Origin: Trebouxia sp. TZW2008
Lineage: Eukaryota > Chlorophyta > Trebouxiophyceae > Trebouxiales > Trebouxiaceae
DNA length: 64,000 nt
Assembly: GCA_002118135.1 (NCBI GenBank)
Contig: BDIU01000013.1
Location: forward strand, 1 to 64,000
Direction: 5' to 3'
In this document: piece by piece, positions 35,818 to 48,000 of the stretch
Layout of the letters: each line of letters begins with the position of its first letter
Numbering within the stretch: position 1 is the first letter of the stretch
Position numbers and translations under genes: made by a program
The notes under the pieces: generated by a model
Told to the model about the DNA's origin: nothing
Databases searched by the model: none
What the model saw: only the letters and a program-made list of their open reading frames with translations

Positions 35818-38800
35818 GGCAATGCTGAAACTTCAGCAGACTTGTCATCTGGCAATGGAAGCACACAGCAGCTGCAGCTATCGCCAGCAGCAGCAGCAGC
35901 AACAGCAGCAGGCAATGTTGAGGTTCCAACGGACTTTGCATCTGGCGATGCAAGCACACGCCTGTCATCAACAGCGAATGTCATTGAGGTCCCGACAGAC
36001 TTCACAGGTGCTGCTGCTACGCCGCAAGCGCAAGGGGCTCAGTCAGCCCAGCCAGGCACAGCCAATTGGGAGGCAGCTGTTCAGCTGCAAAGTGGCAGTA
36101 TGTATGTAAGAGTAGTATGTCAGCCCAAACATTTACAGAAGCTGCCAGCAATGTCTGCTGGTGGTGCTACCACCGCTGAAGCCCTTGAGGCTGCACTTTC
36201 AGCCATCTCTGCAGGTGAGCGCTGTCTTGACATTGCAAAGTCTAGCTATTGCATCATCAAGCTAAGCAGGCTTTGTGGCATCTCCCCACTTACATGTTAT
36301 GCCAGATTGCGCGTCATGCCAGCAGTGCACATGCTGTTTGGGCACTCTCTACAATTGAAATTTTGTCTCTCATGTCCTCATGAATTCTTGATACGTCTTT
36401 TTTCGTGCGCTGAGAGACTCAGCAGAGCACAATCTCTGGACCTTTGCAGGGGTGACTGCTGTGGAGTCACAACTGCGCTTGGTTTTGTTTGTGCACCCAT
36501 TGTTGGACGTGATGTTTGCAGATTTGGCTGCTGTGGACCTGACCCTACGCTCCGCACTATTTGTGCACCTGTACCTGGCGGACATGGCCCACTTTGCAGC
36601 GGCTAATGCTGCTTACTGCCGCCGTTTCCCTGCAGTCAGTCCCTCAGCAAGGGCCTGTGTCCAGGCCATCTTGCCGGATGGATGCCCAGTCATGGTGGAA
36701 GTCTTGCTGCCCACTGCTGCTGAAGGTACAGAATGGTTTCCTTGTACTGACTGCACTGGGCACCAGAAAACCAGTCCCCATATGACTATTCACTTCTCAG
36801 AAGCACTTAAAATGATGTCATTGGAGTCATATTGGAGGTCCTGCTCCCTTCCACTGCTGGTCACAATCTGTGCCTGCTGCTGAATGCCGCCACTTTCCCA
36901 TGGTCAGCCCTTCAGCCAGGGCCTGCATCCAGGCATCCTTGCCAGATGGATGCACAGTCTTCAAAGTCATGCTGCCCTCTACTGCTGAAGGTAACATTCT
37001 GTGCCTGCTTACTGCCGCCACTTCTTTGCAGTCAGCCCTTCAGCACGGGCCTGCAATCAGGCATCCTTGCCAGATAGATGCCCAGTCATGCTTGAGGTCC
37101 TGCTGCCCTCCAATGCTGAAGGTACAGAAAGTTTGTCTTGTCCTGACTGCACTGGTCACCCAAAAAGCTGTGTCGCCATATCAAACTTCTGCTTATCAAA
37201 CGTCCCAGTCACAATGCGGTCGTTGAAGTCATATTGGAGGTCCTGCTCTCCTTCACTGCTGAAGGTCACATTCTGTGCTTGCTGCTTGTTGCCCATGGTC
37301 AGCCCCTCAAACAGGGCCTGCATCCAGGCATCCTTGCCAGACGGCTGCCCAGTTATGGTCAAAGCCCTGCGGCCATCCACTGCTGAAGGTTAAGGCCTGT
37401 GCCTGCAACCGTGGTGCTACAAGATGTCAATGTTTGCCTATCGCTGAGCTGCAATTGTTGTCTAGATGGTTTTACTGCATTGCCTGTACACGTTGGCAGC
37501 TGTCTGCCCGATGACGGGGGCAATTTTACTGCCATCTTCTTGCGGAAGGTCATGGCATTTGCCTGCTGCTATGCGGCAGTTCACAAAAGCTCATGGGTCA
37601 GACGTGTGACACACGTCACACACCTCCAGGCTCACCCATACAGACCTTGTCAGACAGGGCGCAGAGCCATTGAATGCTTTGCAAGTTGGCCCAAACAGTG
37701 TAGCAATGCACAACTGTAACATCACATGCAGCTGAATCAGCAAACACCGCTGCACATTTTTGGCCCTAGAAGCTGACCCAAAGCCTCAGTGCATAATCAC
37801 AAGCAATTGCACGCAGGTGCAGCAAAGCGCAAGGTGCTGCATGTACAGAGCATCAGCAGCTGGGCGCCTTCATGCAGTGGCTAATGACTGCAAATGACCT
37901 CATGAGTGCTTGATCTGGCATCAGTGTGTGCAGGTGCAGCCAGGCGCAAGGTGCTACATGTGCAGAGCATCAGCAGCTGGGCGCCTTCATGCATTGGCCC
38001 GTACAGCCAAGCTACCTCCCTTGGAGGGCTGCTGCGCATGGCAGGCCAGATTGGGCTGAACCCAGCCACCATGCAGCTCATTTCTGGCGGTTTCAAAAGC
38101 CAACTCATCAGGTATGTGACTGATATGCTGTCTTGCTGCAGCTCGATTTTGGGGTTCTCACATGCCAACTCATCAGGTATAAATAAGCATGCTGTCAAAC
38201 TGCATGGCAGGCCAGATCAGGCTGAACGCAGCCACCATGCAGCTCATTTCTCGTGCTTTCAAAAGCCAACTCATCAGGTATGTGACTGTCATGCTGTCAC
38301 ACTGCATGCTATATATGCAACCCAGACGCCATGCAGCTCGTTCTAGCTGGTCTGAATAACCAACTTATCAGGTACGTGACTGCCACGCTGTCACACTGCA
38401 TGTCAGCCCATGTTGGGCTGAACCCAGCCATCATGCAGCTCATGATGGTGGTCTCAGGAGCCAACTCACGAGATATGTAATAGTCATGCTATCACACTGC
38501 ACATCAGCCGAAATTGGGCTGAACCCAGCCACCATGCAGCTCTTTCCTGGTGAAACGCCAACTAATCAGGCAGGGTATCTTTTCATTTTTGACTGCATTG
38601 CTCAAGCACACTGACCTTACATGAAACTGCCTTCACTTAGAACTATCCTTGAAGTCATTGTGCCCCAATTGTGCAATTGTGGGCCAAGTGCATGTTGCTC
38701 ATGCCATCACAGCTGATGCGATGACTTAGCTTTGCAATTGTGGATCAAGTGCACGTTGCTCATGCCATCACAGCTGATGTTGCGGCTTTGATTGACAACT

Positions 38801-39918
38801 GTGAGTCTGCCCTGGTAACATGTTGCTCATGCCATTCTAGCTGATGTCATGCCTTACATGGGCGTTTGGTAGGGTCAATGCTCCCCAACAGCTTTAGTTA
38901 CCGCAACATCAAGGATGCAATGGATGCATCTACCGGATGCTGTGCCCTGCTTAGGTGCCTAAACAGCTGCCAAGACATAGGAGTAGCCTGCCAGAGTAAC
39001 CTCGGCAATGCCTTGCTGACATGCACCATCTACACTGCTCAACAAGGAAGCACTGAGGAGGAGTTACAAACCATTGGCAGTTGCTTGCAAGCCTTCCTGA
39101 ACGGTGACATGCAACATGCCTATGAGCAGGACAGCCTTACTGCCAGATCATCTAGTGCTGCAATCAAGCATGGAATCCTGAACCATCAGGCAGCTCCTGC
39201 AGCAGCTGATGAGTCAGAAGATGACAGCCAGTATGCTGCTAGTGAAGCAACAGCTGATGCTGATGTCATAGATGACTATCTACAGCCTCCTATCATGCAC
39301 CGCCATTGGCAGCCTCTTCTGTTGGTTGCAAGGACGCCCGCCTTGCCCAAAGGCGCGCTTGTAGAAGTGCAGCCAGAAGCATGCAACCTTGAGGCATTCA
39401 CTGCAAGCCCATCCAGTGAATCTTCCAGCGATGAGGAGGACGATCAGAACCTGCAGTCGATACAGGGCAGTGAACGCTTCATCAGCAAGCGTAGTGCCAA
39501 CTGGGCAAGATACATTGCCAATGATGGTGATGTACCTCCTGGCAATGACAGCATGTCGTGCTCCAGTTTGACTTCTGTTGGCGCTTATTGTTGCTGTCAG
39601 GCAGTGCTGTGCGTACATGCCAAACCCGTCGGCAGCAGCATGCAAGATGTTGTGCGCATCTTGAGTAATGCCTTGACAGCTGCAAAGCTGACTGCGCAAG
39701 ATGTTACGTCCATGACCATGTTCGTGCATGAAGGGCTTGAGCACTTTCAGCATGAGATCAGGAAAGCTTTTCAAGTCTGTTGGACTTCACAGCACAATCA
39801 GGGAATGCCATTGCTGTGTGTGTTGGTGAAATCTTTGGCTTCAGGAGTGGGTGTACGTGTCGGAAACCACCCACAGTCAGCAATATTGTTGAGACTGATT
39901 GCTCACAAAACCACTTGA
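33765..39918 (+). CDS. DPH6: Diphthine-ammonia ligase with two RidA-like domains
   Basis: Catalyses the last, ATP-dependent amidation of diphthine to diphthamide on elongation factor 2, in the cytosol. Eight exons fit in phase (2742 nt, 913 aa): 33765-33787, 33889-34102, 34225-34368, 34798-34988, 35448-36214, 36522-36725, 37934-38111 and 38898-39918. MRVLALISGGKDS is the ATP-pyrophosphatase P-loop; its Ser codon is split by intron 1. Then GNLYPLLDTTDELDSYMYQ, and CNVCGEGGEYES, the family signature. Exon 5 adds an Ala/Gln/Ser-rich linker with poly-Ala from GCA repeats. First RidA-like domain: ALFVHLYLADMAHF, SPSARACVQ. Second: VQSISSWAPSCIGPYSQAT, MAGQIGLNP. The last exon has PALPKGALVEVQP. 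This is the eukaryotic three-domain type. Ghost exons fill introns 5-7. The end of the last exon is less well conserved, so its exact C terminus is less sure. Confidence 0.9.
36450..36521 (+). repeat. 72-bp acceptor-side duplication giving two in-frame acceptors
   Basis: Exon 6 of DPH6 starts at 36522 after TTTGCAG (DLAAVDLTLRSALFVHLYL). Exactly 72 bp upstream another TTTGCAG opens a diverged copy (GVTAVESQLRLVLFVHPLL). Both acceptors leave phase 1 and the intervening 72 bp has no stop, so using the upstream one would insert 24 residues that repeat a RidA strand-helix. Confidence 0.8.
36790..37390 (+). repeat. Five donor-side ghost copies of DPH6 exon 6
   Basis: The exon end ACVQAILPDGCPVMVEVL...AAEG with donor GAAG-GT recurs near 36800-36860, 36885-36990, 37010-37122, 37205-37263 and 37283-37388. 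Identity to the parent is high (for example CAGGCATCCTTGCCAGA), but frames differ and several lack a nearby acceptor. Confidence 0.9.
37810..37900 (+). repeat. Acceptor-side ghost of DPH6 exon 7
   Basis: GTGCAGCAAAGCGCAAGGTG and AGCATCAGCAGCTGGGCGCC duplicate the start of the intact exon at 37934 (VQSISSWAPS) 117 bp earlier. It is followed by an in-frame stop. Confidence 0.9.
38190..38560 (+). repeat. Four donor-side ghost copies of DPH6 exon 7
   Basis: The exon end GLNPATMQLISGGFKSQLIR with donor ATCAG-GTATGTGAC recurs near 38200-38280, 38320-38372, 38400-38475 and 38505-38570 with increasing decay. Each copy includes part of the following intron (GTGACTG...CATGCTGTC). Confidence 0.9.
38650..38840. 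repeat. Two to three copies of a short repeat in DPH6 intron 7
   Basis: CATGTTGCTCATGCCATCACAGCTGATG-like blocks recur near 38690, 38752 and 38818, about 65 bp apart. No exon edge recognised. Confidence 0.75.
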
Positions 39919-40331
39919 ATTTAGGACAGCTTGTCAAAAAACATGCGCAAGCATTGCCAGCAGTTTGTGCTGGCGCGCATAATCATGAGAGCATCTCTGC
40001 CTGACGATCCTGAGGCATGCATAGATCTGTTATCAAGTGCTCTACGCACAAGGAGGTTTTACGTTCAAGCTGATTGACTTAGCTGTTGCTTGTGCATGCA
40101 CGCGCTATGTAAGAGAGGGCAGCTGTTCTACCCATGCCATGACTAAGGGGCTGACTCAAGCAATTAAACGAATTGCAGTGCTTTGACCCACGATCTGCGC
40201 TTCATTTGCTTTTATTGCTATTGCATGCGCATCCGTCAAGCACTCCAGTCGATGCCTGATTTTGTCTGCAAGTCTAGAAGTGGTGATTGGTACTCATCTT
40301 GAGGTCGTATGATCATCACATCTCGCGACAC
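39919..40331. other. Intergenic region between DPH6 and the PDZ-like gene
   Basis: No gene seen; the 3' end of DPH6 and the promoter of the next gene must lie here. Confidence 0.6.
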
Positions 40332-42960
40332 ATGCACAGCTTGCAGCGCCGTGCTTGTTCAGCAGTGACACCTTCAACCCTTTCGTGGACATTTGCCACA
40401 AATAACCTGTCTCCTAACGGCAAACGCATTAACCAACAGCGCAGGACTGATATCTTCAGCCTAAATTGCAGCCGCAGCACCTCATATCGGCAACAGTGCT
40501 TGCAATTCGGAGCGCGAGCACGCCGCCCGTTGACACATTGTCAAGCATCTGTGTTACACCTGGCTGCGGTTTTACCTGGCATCTGCTTTGATCAGCAATG
40601 CCAGCAGGCAGCTGACAGAGCTTTCCTGATCGTAACAGCAATACCCTTATTGGGCCTACTGGTCGCTGTCATCTTGCGCTACAAACCTATTCCTCCAGAA
40701 TTGCTCGAAAAAGCAAAGGTGACCTTATGCTTGGTGCATTACGATTGCAGCTAGTTGCTACAACACCTTTTGAAATACTAGGCACTGCGACAATTGTGAC
40801 ATCTATACTTTGATCACACTTGATTGCGCTCCACTCGACCCACTCACACTGAAACGCACTCGCTCATTCTCAACACTCCCTCTCACAAGTCAACTTGAAA
40901 AGTTTTGCAATGACTGCGCTCCAGGTTTTCAGTGACCCTTCTACTGGCGCCTATTTTGACCGGCCAGAAGGCATAGACCCAGAGCGAGACAAGAAAGGAG
41001 AGTTAGCCTTTCGACCTGTGTCCTATACCCCATGGCCTGTAGAAGCAGGCGCACCTGGCGAGCGATTGCGCATAGATGTTGGCCCTGCGTCCAACAGATC
41101 TCCCAGGACATTTGTATTTGAAAGGTCAGCAAAGACAGCTCGCTGTGCTAAGGCAGGTTGTATAGGCTTGGCCTGTTGCAGCAGGCACACCTGATGAAAA
41201 GCTGCGTATAGATGTTGGCCCTGCATCCAACAGATCTCCCTGGACATTTGTGTTTGAAAGGTCAGCAAAGACAGCTCAATTCGACAATCCCAGGGCATTT
41301 GTGATTTGAATGATCAGCGGCAACAGCAACAGCAACTCACGGGTTTTGCCTCCAACGCCAGGACAATTGCGTTTGAGAGGTCAGCAGGGACAGCTTGAAA
41401 CCCAAGCAGCACTGGTGTCTTCTGCTCTGCTGAGTGCAGAGCTCAAGGCCCATTCAGGCATGCCTGAAAAGAACTGTAACTTTAGGTCCATCAAGTCATA
41501 GTATGGGTTGGCAGATGAACAACCTGGGTTCACGATCAAAGGCAAGGCTTGCACAGCTTGAGTGCACTACCGCTGAGCAAGATCTTGCACAAATGCATGC
41601 GATTTTCATCAAAAGGCCTTCAGAGGTGCAGTGCTATTCAGATGTTATAGCACTGCACACTGATGGTTGATCCACATGCCAAGCAATATGAGCAATGTTG
41701 GTTTGCAGGCGCAGGGGCAACTCCGACATTCTCAAGGTCATCCTGCCAAGGCCCATGGGGCTGATTTTTGAGGAGGACAGGGCCAAGGGTCAGGCAGTTG
41801 TTGTGGACTTTGTCAAAGGCTCTGAAATTGAGAAGCGTGCAAAGGTGGGAGAAGAAAGAAAGTTATAAAAACTGGAAATGGAGAGATCTTGCAGGGAAAC
41901 CTTGTGATATCGCCCAACACTGACAAGCACACACATGGGTCATTTTGTGCATCATTACTCAGATGCTGCACACTGTCCAAACCAAGATCATCATGCCTTT
42001 GCTGTGCTGCATGTTGTTGCGTCTCTAGCTGCAAACTCCAGTCATGACAGCAAATGGCATGTATTTTGCCGTCCCTTTGCGTGCATGTTATTTTCAGCTG
42101 CAGGAGCTCAATGGCAATAAACTTTGCTTTCTCTTTTCATTTCTGATGTTTGCAGCTGTAGGAGGTCAATGGTACAAAGCTTGATATCCTGTCATCAAAA
42201 GAAGGTTTGCTGGCCTGGTCGGCAACTTGCCTCATCATCATCATCTACCTGTGTTCTAAGGAGGTTCTCCAAAACAGCTAGGTGCATACAGAAGCACTGA
42301 CAACTTGCCTAATTACAGGCAATCTATTTCACCCGTAAATCATGGGTGTTGTGCTGAAAATCTATCTGTTGTGCTGATCAGGTAGCAAAGCTGAACCAGT
42401 CTTGGAAGTCGGTGCCCCAGATAGGAGATGTGTTGAGGGCGTGCACCTGCACCAACATGGTATATGCAACACAATCATTGTTTGGAGCCAAAGCACCAGT
42501 GAGGACCATTGTGGTGTATGGCGCAGACAATCAGAAATGGCCTAAGGTAAGCTTTGAGTATTGAAGAGACTTTTGAAGCTTCTAACGCTTGGATTCGTGA
42601 AGCTGTGCGTGCGTGAAGCGGCAATTGCTGTGTTGATTGGCAATCGCCATGACTGATCTGATTATATCTTTGTTGTGTAGAGGGCTCTGTCTGCAAAGAT
42701 CTGCACGCAATGTTCATGGTCATGGTGGCAGGCTTTGTGTTGTTGGTACTTTCAACGTACCCTTTTCATGGCAATGTTAGCAGGCTCTTTGTCCCCAAAT
42801 GCATGCATGATCCACATTGCTGAGCAATTGCTGAAGGTCACCAGAATTATTGAGCACATTACAACAATGGTGCTAATTTCAGGTGGTGGCAGCACTGAGA
42901 GCTGGAGATGAGTCAGATGGTGACGTGACGCTTGTGCTGGAGAGGCAGAAATCATATTGA
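40332..42960 (+). CDS. PDZ-like, probably plastid membrane protein (321 aa)
   Basis: Five exons fit in phase (966 nt): 40332-40718, 40925-41124, 41709-41844, 42382-42546 and 42883-42960. The N terminus (MHSLQRRACSAVTPSTLSWT) is Ser/Arg-rich and transit-like, followed by one membrane segment (AFLIVTAIPLLGLLVAVIL). Exon 2 has FDRPEGIDPERDKKGE. Exons 3-5 have ILKVILPRPMGLIFEED, VPQIGDVLRACTCTN and VTLVLERQ, which read as the strands and carboxylate-loop region of a PDZ-like domain. Many green algae and plants have a similar plastid protein of unknown role; I infer thylakoid or envelope attachment. The frame upstream of 40332 is open but lacks an ATG. Confidence 0.7.
41125..41390 (+). repeat. Two donor-side ghost copies of exon 2 of the PDZ-like gene
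   Basis: Exon 2 ends RIDVGPASNRSPRTFVFER with donor AAAG-GTCAGCA. Copies end at about 41263 (same donor, near-identical sequence) and 41381 (GAGAG-GTCAGCA, decayed). Confidence 0.9.
42085..42175 (+). repeat. Duplicated GCTG(C/T)AGGAG block in an intron of the PDZ-like gene
   Basis: TTTTCAGCTGCAGGAGCTCAATGG and TTTGCAGCTGTAGGAGGTCAATGG lie about 60 bp apart. The second could encode VNGTKLDIL, which resembles a PDZ strand, but it does not fit the reading phase. It may be a relic exon. Confidence 0.5.
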
Positions 42961-43700
42961 CATTCCAATTGACATTCCTGATGAAATTGTTCAACGATGA
43001 TAGGATCTGCTGACAGGTTTATACAACGATTGTTGGCTGCCGAACCGCACGCTTGATTGATCCCGTCTTCACACGCATGCAAGTGACGCAGCAATACACT
43101 TGTTGCTGGTTTGGACCAATATGGCCACTTTCAAATTCCAAAGTGACCAGCTTACTAAGTTGAGACATTACATACTGAAGCAAGAGGCTATGTTGACTTC
43201 ATTCAAATTTGCATAGATCTGTAGTTGACTTCATTTGCATAGATCTGTAGTAATGTTTCACCTTGGTGCTCTCATATGTCTCAATAAACAAACTGCATTG
43301 AAATCAGACGCAAAGGCTAGCCAGCTTCAAGCTGCACCCTCAGTACTGCAAGGAACCAACAGCAATCATGCAATAAATAAAGGTTGACAACAACATGAAA
43401 GACCTGAAGCTGCTACGATGCAAGCAGAGACTTGATTTCATAAATATAGTTTTGTCCTGGTGAAGTATGCTTTGTGAAACCTAAGCTGGTGTAAGACTCC
43501 CTAGCTGGCGGGGCCACACACCAGAGTTGAATTGACGCAGTCAGAACATGCTGAATCTCTAACGCCAACTTTGTAAAGTGGAGTGCTTGCAAGAGCTGAC
43601 TGCAATGTTGCATTTATCAGTCCTGCGCAACTGTTTGTCACTGCTGAGACAGGTTTGGGCATCAATATTCTGCTATGAAATTATGCCTTCAGATCTAGCT
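42961..43700. other. Convergent intergenic region
   Basis: Between the stop codons of the PDZ-like gene (+) and the Costars gene (-). AT-rich and without a gene; a short direct repeat (TTGACTTCATT...TTTGCATAGATCTGTAG) lies at about 43194-43250. Confidence 0.6.
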
Positions 43701-44023
43701 TCATACTGTGCTTTCGAGGAGAATGATGTTCACATTGTCATGTGTTGGTGATAGCAGAAGTTCACCATCAAATGCAACGATTTTCCTCTTCCTTGCAGCC
43801 TTCAGTATCCCAAAGGGGGCTTCAAAAGTGTTTGCAACAGTGGAGTCCTTCACGAAATCTCCGTACTTGACTACAGGCTGCCCGGCTGCGTTTGGTGTGC
43901 CCTGCGCAAGGCAAGACGTCAACGCAAACACGGAGCACCTGCGTCTTCACGTGGGCGTGGACCACTTGCCATGGCTTGCAGTGTTTTGATCAGCGCAGCG
44001 AGCTCGTCTTCGATTACAGTCAT
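43701..44023 (-). CDS. Costars family (ABRACL-like) protein
   Basis: Small two-exon gene. The ATG at 44023 gives MTVIEDELAALIKTLQAMA. The second exon runs to the stop at 43701: VKYGDFVKDSTVANTFEA, then GILKAARKRKIVAFDGELLL and HDNVNIILL. This is the Costars fold (about 80 aa), known in plants, algae and animals and linked to actin dynamics. Phase supports a donor at GCA-A/GTGG or the next GT and an acceptor at AACGCAG-CC, giving a protein of about 80 aa, the normal length. The acceptor at GCGCAG-GGC does not fit in phase. The usual F-E-A-L-V is F-E-A-P-F here. Confidence 0.8.
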
Positions 44024-45037
44024 CGTTTCGCTGGATATCTCGATACAGCTGGCAATGAGTAGGAATGGCCCTCTGATCACATTGCGCTCGGCTAAGCAGT
44101 GTCAAGAGCGTCTGCAAAGTGGTGATTGAGAGAACTTTATGGGATCAGAGCGTATCGTATTGTGTCAGAAATAACAGCAGCGCTGACTCCCTGGGCAACC
44201 AGATTGACTGTTCAACATCATACTCAGCGTGCATAAGCCGTGCCGATGTCAGAACTAACAAAAGTGTCGCTGGCTGAGCTCGTTGCATGATCCCCTGTTG
44301 ACTTTTTAGTCATGCTTGTAGTCACGATTGGTCAAGACACCATTGACTTCTTGCTGCCCTGGCAGGTGATAGCCTTGCTGCACCCTGGCTTGGCGCATGT
44401 CGTGTTCTACGGGTCCAAGAGGTGCCTAGATGCAAGCGTCCTGCGACTTTGAGCTTGTGACAGCATTCACTTTTTGCATGCTGAAACTTAGAGGTCATTA
44501 TCAGTATCATTATCAGCTTGTCTTACAGATCCTGTCTTCTGAACACACATGCATCTGACTCTCGCTTCGGCTCTTCAGCTGCTAATGGACACAAAATCAC
44601 CGGGCATCGTGAGGACTAGCCTGCCCAGAAGACCTCAATCAGCATCCCAAACTGATGCAAAGAAACTCGTTTGCAATCCCCAAACCAGCTTGCAGTTGCA
44701 TGGCTGCTAGCCTACTCAATACCTGATTGCAATGACTAGCAAAATTGAGCTGTCAAACCCAAACATCTGTTTCTTGCTTCAACACACTGTGACACAATCT
44801 CACGCTGTCTAACACTGCGTAAATCCACCAAAAGCATCCTGAAGAATGTTGTTCAACAGATCTGAAATCAAATTCTGGTCAAAGTTATATGCAGTTCTGA
44901 ATGCTAGCCACACTGCTGAGCTAATAGGCAAGGGTGCTGCTCCCGGGTTGCTCCTACTTATAAAGCTCCTGTTATGATGCTTGACAATGTAGACTTTGTT
45001 TTTTGTCCTGGTCTTTTCTAGCATGCTGGTCTGGTGA
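44024..45037. other. Intergenic region, no supported gene
   Basis: Lies between the Costars start and the carrier stop, both minus-strand. A minus-strand frame at 44322-44510 has no start context, intron support or known motif. Confidence 0.55.
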
Positions 45038-48000
45038 TCAGGAAGGTACCTGGAGTATTTGTTTGAATGTCTCATAAGCATAATAGCTGAGGGCTGCATT
45101 GGGCAGAACCTGTAATATATTGGGTAGCATGCCAGCATAGAACCCTTTGAAGCCCTCCTGTTCTGCCATTATCATGATTGTGGAGGCAAGTTTCTTGAAC
45201 GCATTGGACTTCACTGCATGCGCAACACCTATACAGCAACAACAGCATGTCTCTGTGAAGGCCTTGATTGTGGATGCAAGTTTCTTGGATGCCTTTGACT
45301 TGGCTGCATGTGCAACACCTGTGGGCAAACAACAGCGTAGCTCTGTATCTCAGATTGCTAACAGTAACCATGACAGCACTCATAACAACACAGATGAACT
45401 GCTACAACCAATGACGGTGATGATGGTCTTGGTTGCAGGTCTTACTTACAGGCCTTAGCGCATGTGCTAGCTGTGACTGACACAGGTCCTGTCTTGCCAG
45501 ACCTGCTTGTGCGTAGGTCTGCAAGGCTTTGACAAAGTGTGCAATAGTTGGGGGGGGGGGGGGGGGGGGGGGGTGAAGCTTAAGAGCAAGGCGAGTTTGA
45601 GGTCCAGAAATGCAGCAGCAGCAGTTGTGCCCTGAAAAGTGATCAGTCTTATGTTTACTGTTTCAGCAGTGCTAAAATCGCCTGCGTTGCCGACTTGAAC
45701 TTGCAGACACTGCTGCACGACCTCGATGAAATGCAATGACGCTTCAAGACAAGCACCCAATGCTACAAGAGGTTTCATGAACAGCAGCTGGGGTCATGTC
45801 CTCTGCTCTACTGCTCATTTGCGAGCGATGAAAGCAGTTCAGGCAATGAGTTGTCAGTGGTGTATAGATCAATCTTCTCAGCAGTGCAAAGCATTACCTG
45901 CACTGCCAGCAGAGGCTGCTTGGACTTGCAGACGGCGCCGTATAACTTCCATGGGGTACACCACAGCTTCAGCACATGCGCCGGAGGCCGCCCCAAACAG
46001 CAGCATCAGTAATGGGGACAGGGTCTCCCCTCCTGATGTGTCGCCTGGCTCACGCCCGTTCTTCACCCTCAGTGGCCTGAGCTGGCTTTCCTGTGAAAAG
46101 AAAACACATCGTTTGCTTCTTCTGATGCAACTTAAACACTGCGCATTACACTGTATCTCCGCTAACCAGCCGCAGCTGCAAGACTGCTTCTTCACCCCGG
46201 CATAACTCAGCCGGCTTTCCTGAATGACTGCAGCTCAGGTCTTCCACGGCATTGCTGCAGGACTGCATAGCCACTGCTGCAAAAGCTGCAAGGTATTGAC
46301 ATTGCATGCATCCGCTCAGAATCAGCATATATGAGTATGATTGCACTTGCCTTGAGCACGACATAGACACCATGGAAGACAGCCCCAGCAGGGGCCATGC
46401 AGATCATTGCGAATGACAGAGTCACCATTAGTGACGCAGCAGCCACAAGTGCATTGACATTGCATGCCTGCCCCAAATTCATAAGATTAGACACATAAGT
46501 GCTTGTCTGACACATGAGTGCTTGCCATGTCAGACAAGCACTTGCCTTGAAGACGTTATAGACACCATGTAAGACAGCCTGAGCAAGCTAAGTGTGTGTA
46601 TATGATTGCCACGTACAGCAGGCAGTTGCCTTGGAGACGTCATAGGTATCAGAGAAGACAGCTCCAGCAACTTGAACATGTGCGTACAGTTGCCAGGTAA
46701 GGCAGGCACTGCAATACAGTAGTCTTGACTTTGCTGTCTGTATGACCACCTGCTTCCATGACTTCTAGGCTTCCATGACAGTGACCGTAGCCTGAATTTG
46801 CTTGACTTGCCTTGAGCACATCATAGACGCCGTAGAACACAGCTCCAGCAGGAGCCATGCTGATGATTGCAGGCAGCAGCCCCACATACAGCGAGCCAAT
46901 ACCCTCTGTGCGAACCAGTTTGGTAAAGGTGCTGAATACGCCCCCATACTCATGTCCCCCTGGGCCCATAACCCGTGTCCGCATGACATCCAGGGGAAAG
47001 CAGGTGACCACCGCCGTCACTCCTGCAAGATACGTCAGCAGGAGTGAACTGCTAAAAGCAGCGTTGTCATATTTCTTTGCATCTGAGGTGTAGAAGGGAG
47101 TGCCTGACTTCTTGCAGCAGCCAAGGCAGCAGTGGTCAAATGTCCAGTCAGTAGGTGCATCTGCTATTTGGGGCCCTGATACTCGAGACAAAGCACTGAT
47201 TGCGCACAAGGGTTTGGGCAGAAGTTGAAGATGTCAGCTGAGTGTCAATTATACAGTCAGCTGCTCAGCATTGTGTTTCTGCATGGCACTTGACAGGCAC
47301 ATATGGACACGGACAGGCTTTAAATACAGTACACCTTGATGCAGCATGCACACCTGCTAGGGCACCAGCTACAAAGCGCTCAGCCCCATTGGGCTTATTC
47401 TCATTCCCTGTCAATCGCAACAGTGCCTTACGGTACATGTCAAAAGAGAAGAAGTTGACAGCCTGCAAAAGCGTGAAACGGTAAGACAAGAACAGACTTT
47501 ATAAGTCTGTACATTTGGCAACATCATGCAAAGCAGTCGAAGTTGTGCACTGCAGTAGGTTCAGTAGAGCTTTGTTGCAGTCTTGCAAGTTTGATCAGCT
47601 GACCTTGTAAGGCGCAGTTCTGAGCAGATTGATGCCGTTGCCTTTCCAAAAGCCTGATTTGCCATCTCTTTCCAGCACTCCCATTGCAATGTCAAACATA
47701 GTTTCTTGACGCTTATGTAGGACAATCTCTAGCTTGATGCGTTCAAGTGGCGCCATGGTCGTTCTTGACACCACAGCAGATAAGGCGCCGCACAGCAGAT
47801 GCTTTCCCCAGCCAGCTGCTTTATTGAGTTTGGCAGAAGCCTCATCATCAGCTGTTTCTGCTGCTTTTTCTGCGCTATTTCCTTTCTTATTTGACAAAGC
47901 CGATGCTAAACTGGCGAAGCAAGCCTGGTGGAAAGGTCGTTGCTGCCTGTGCTTCCGACGGTGATGCAATCTATGCTGAGGTGTTGCGCTGAAACATGGA

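Noticed and set aside
37156..37380. Minus-strand 74-aa frame
   Set aside because: Antisense of DPH6 ghost exon copies.
45147..45458. 103-aa plus-strand frame
   Set aside because: Antisense of the last carrier exon and its ghost.
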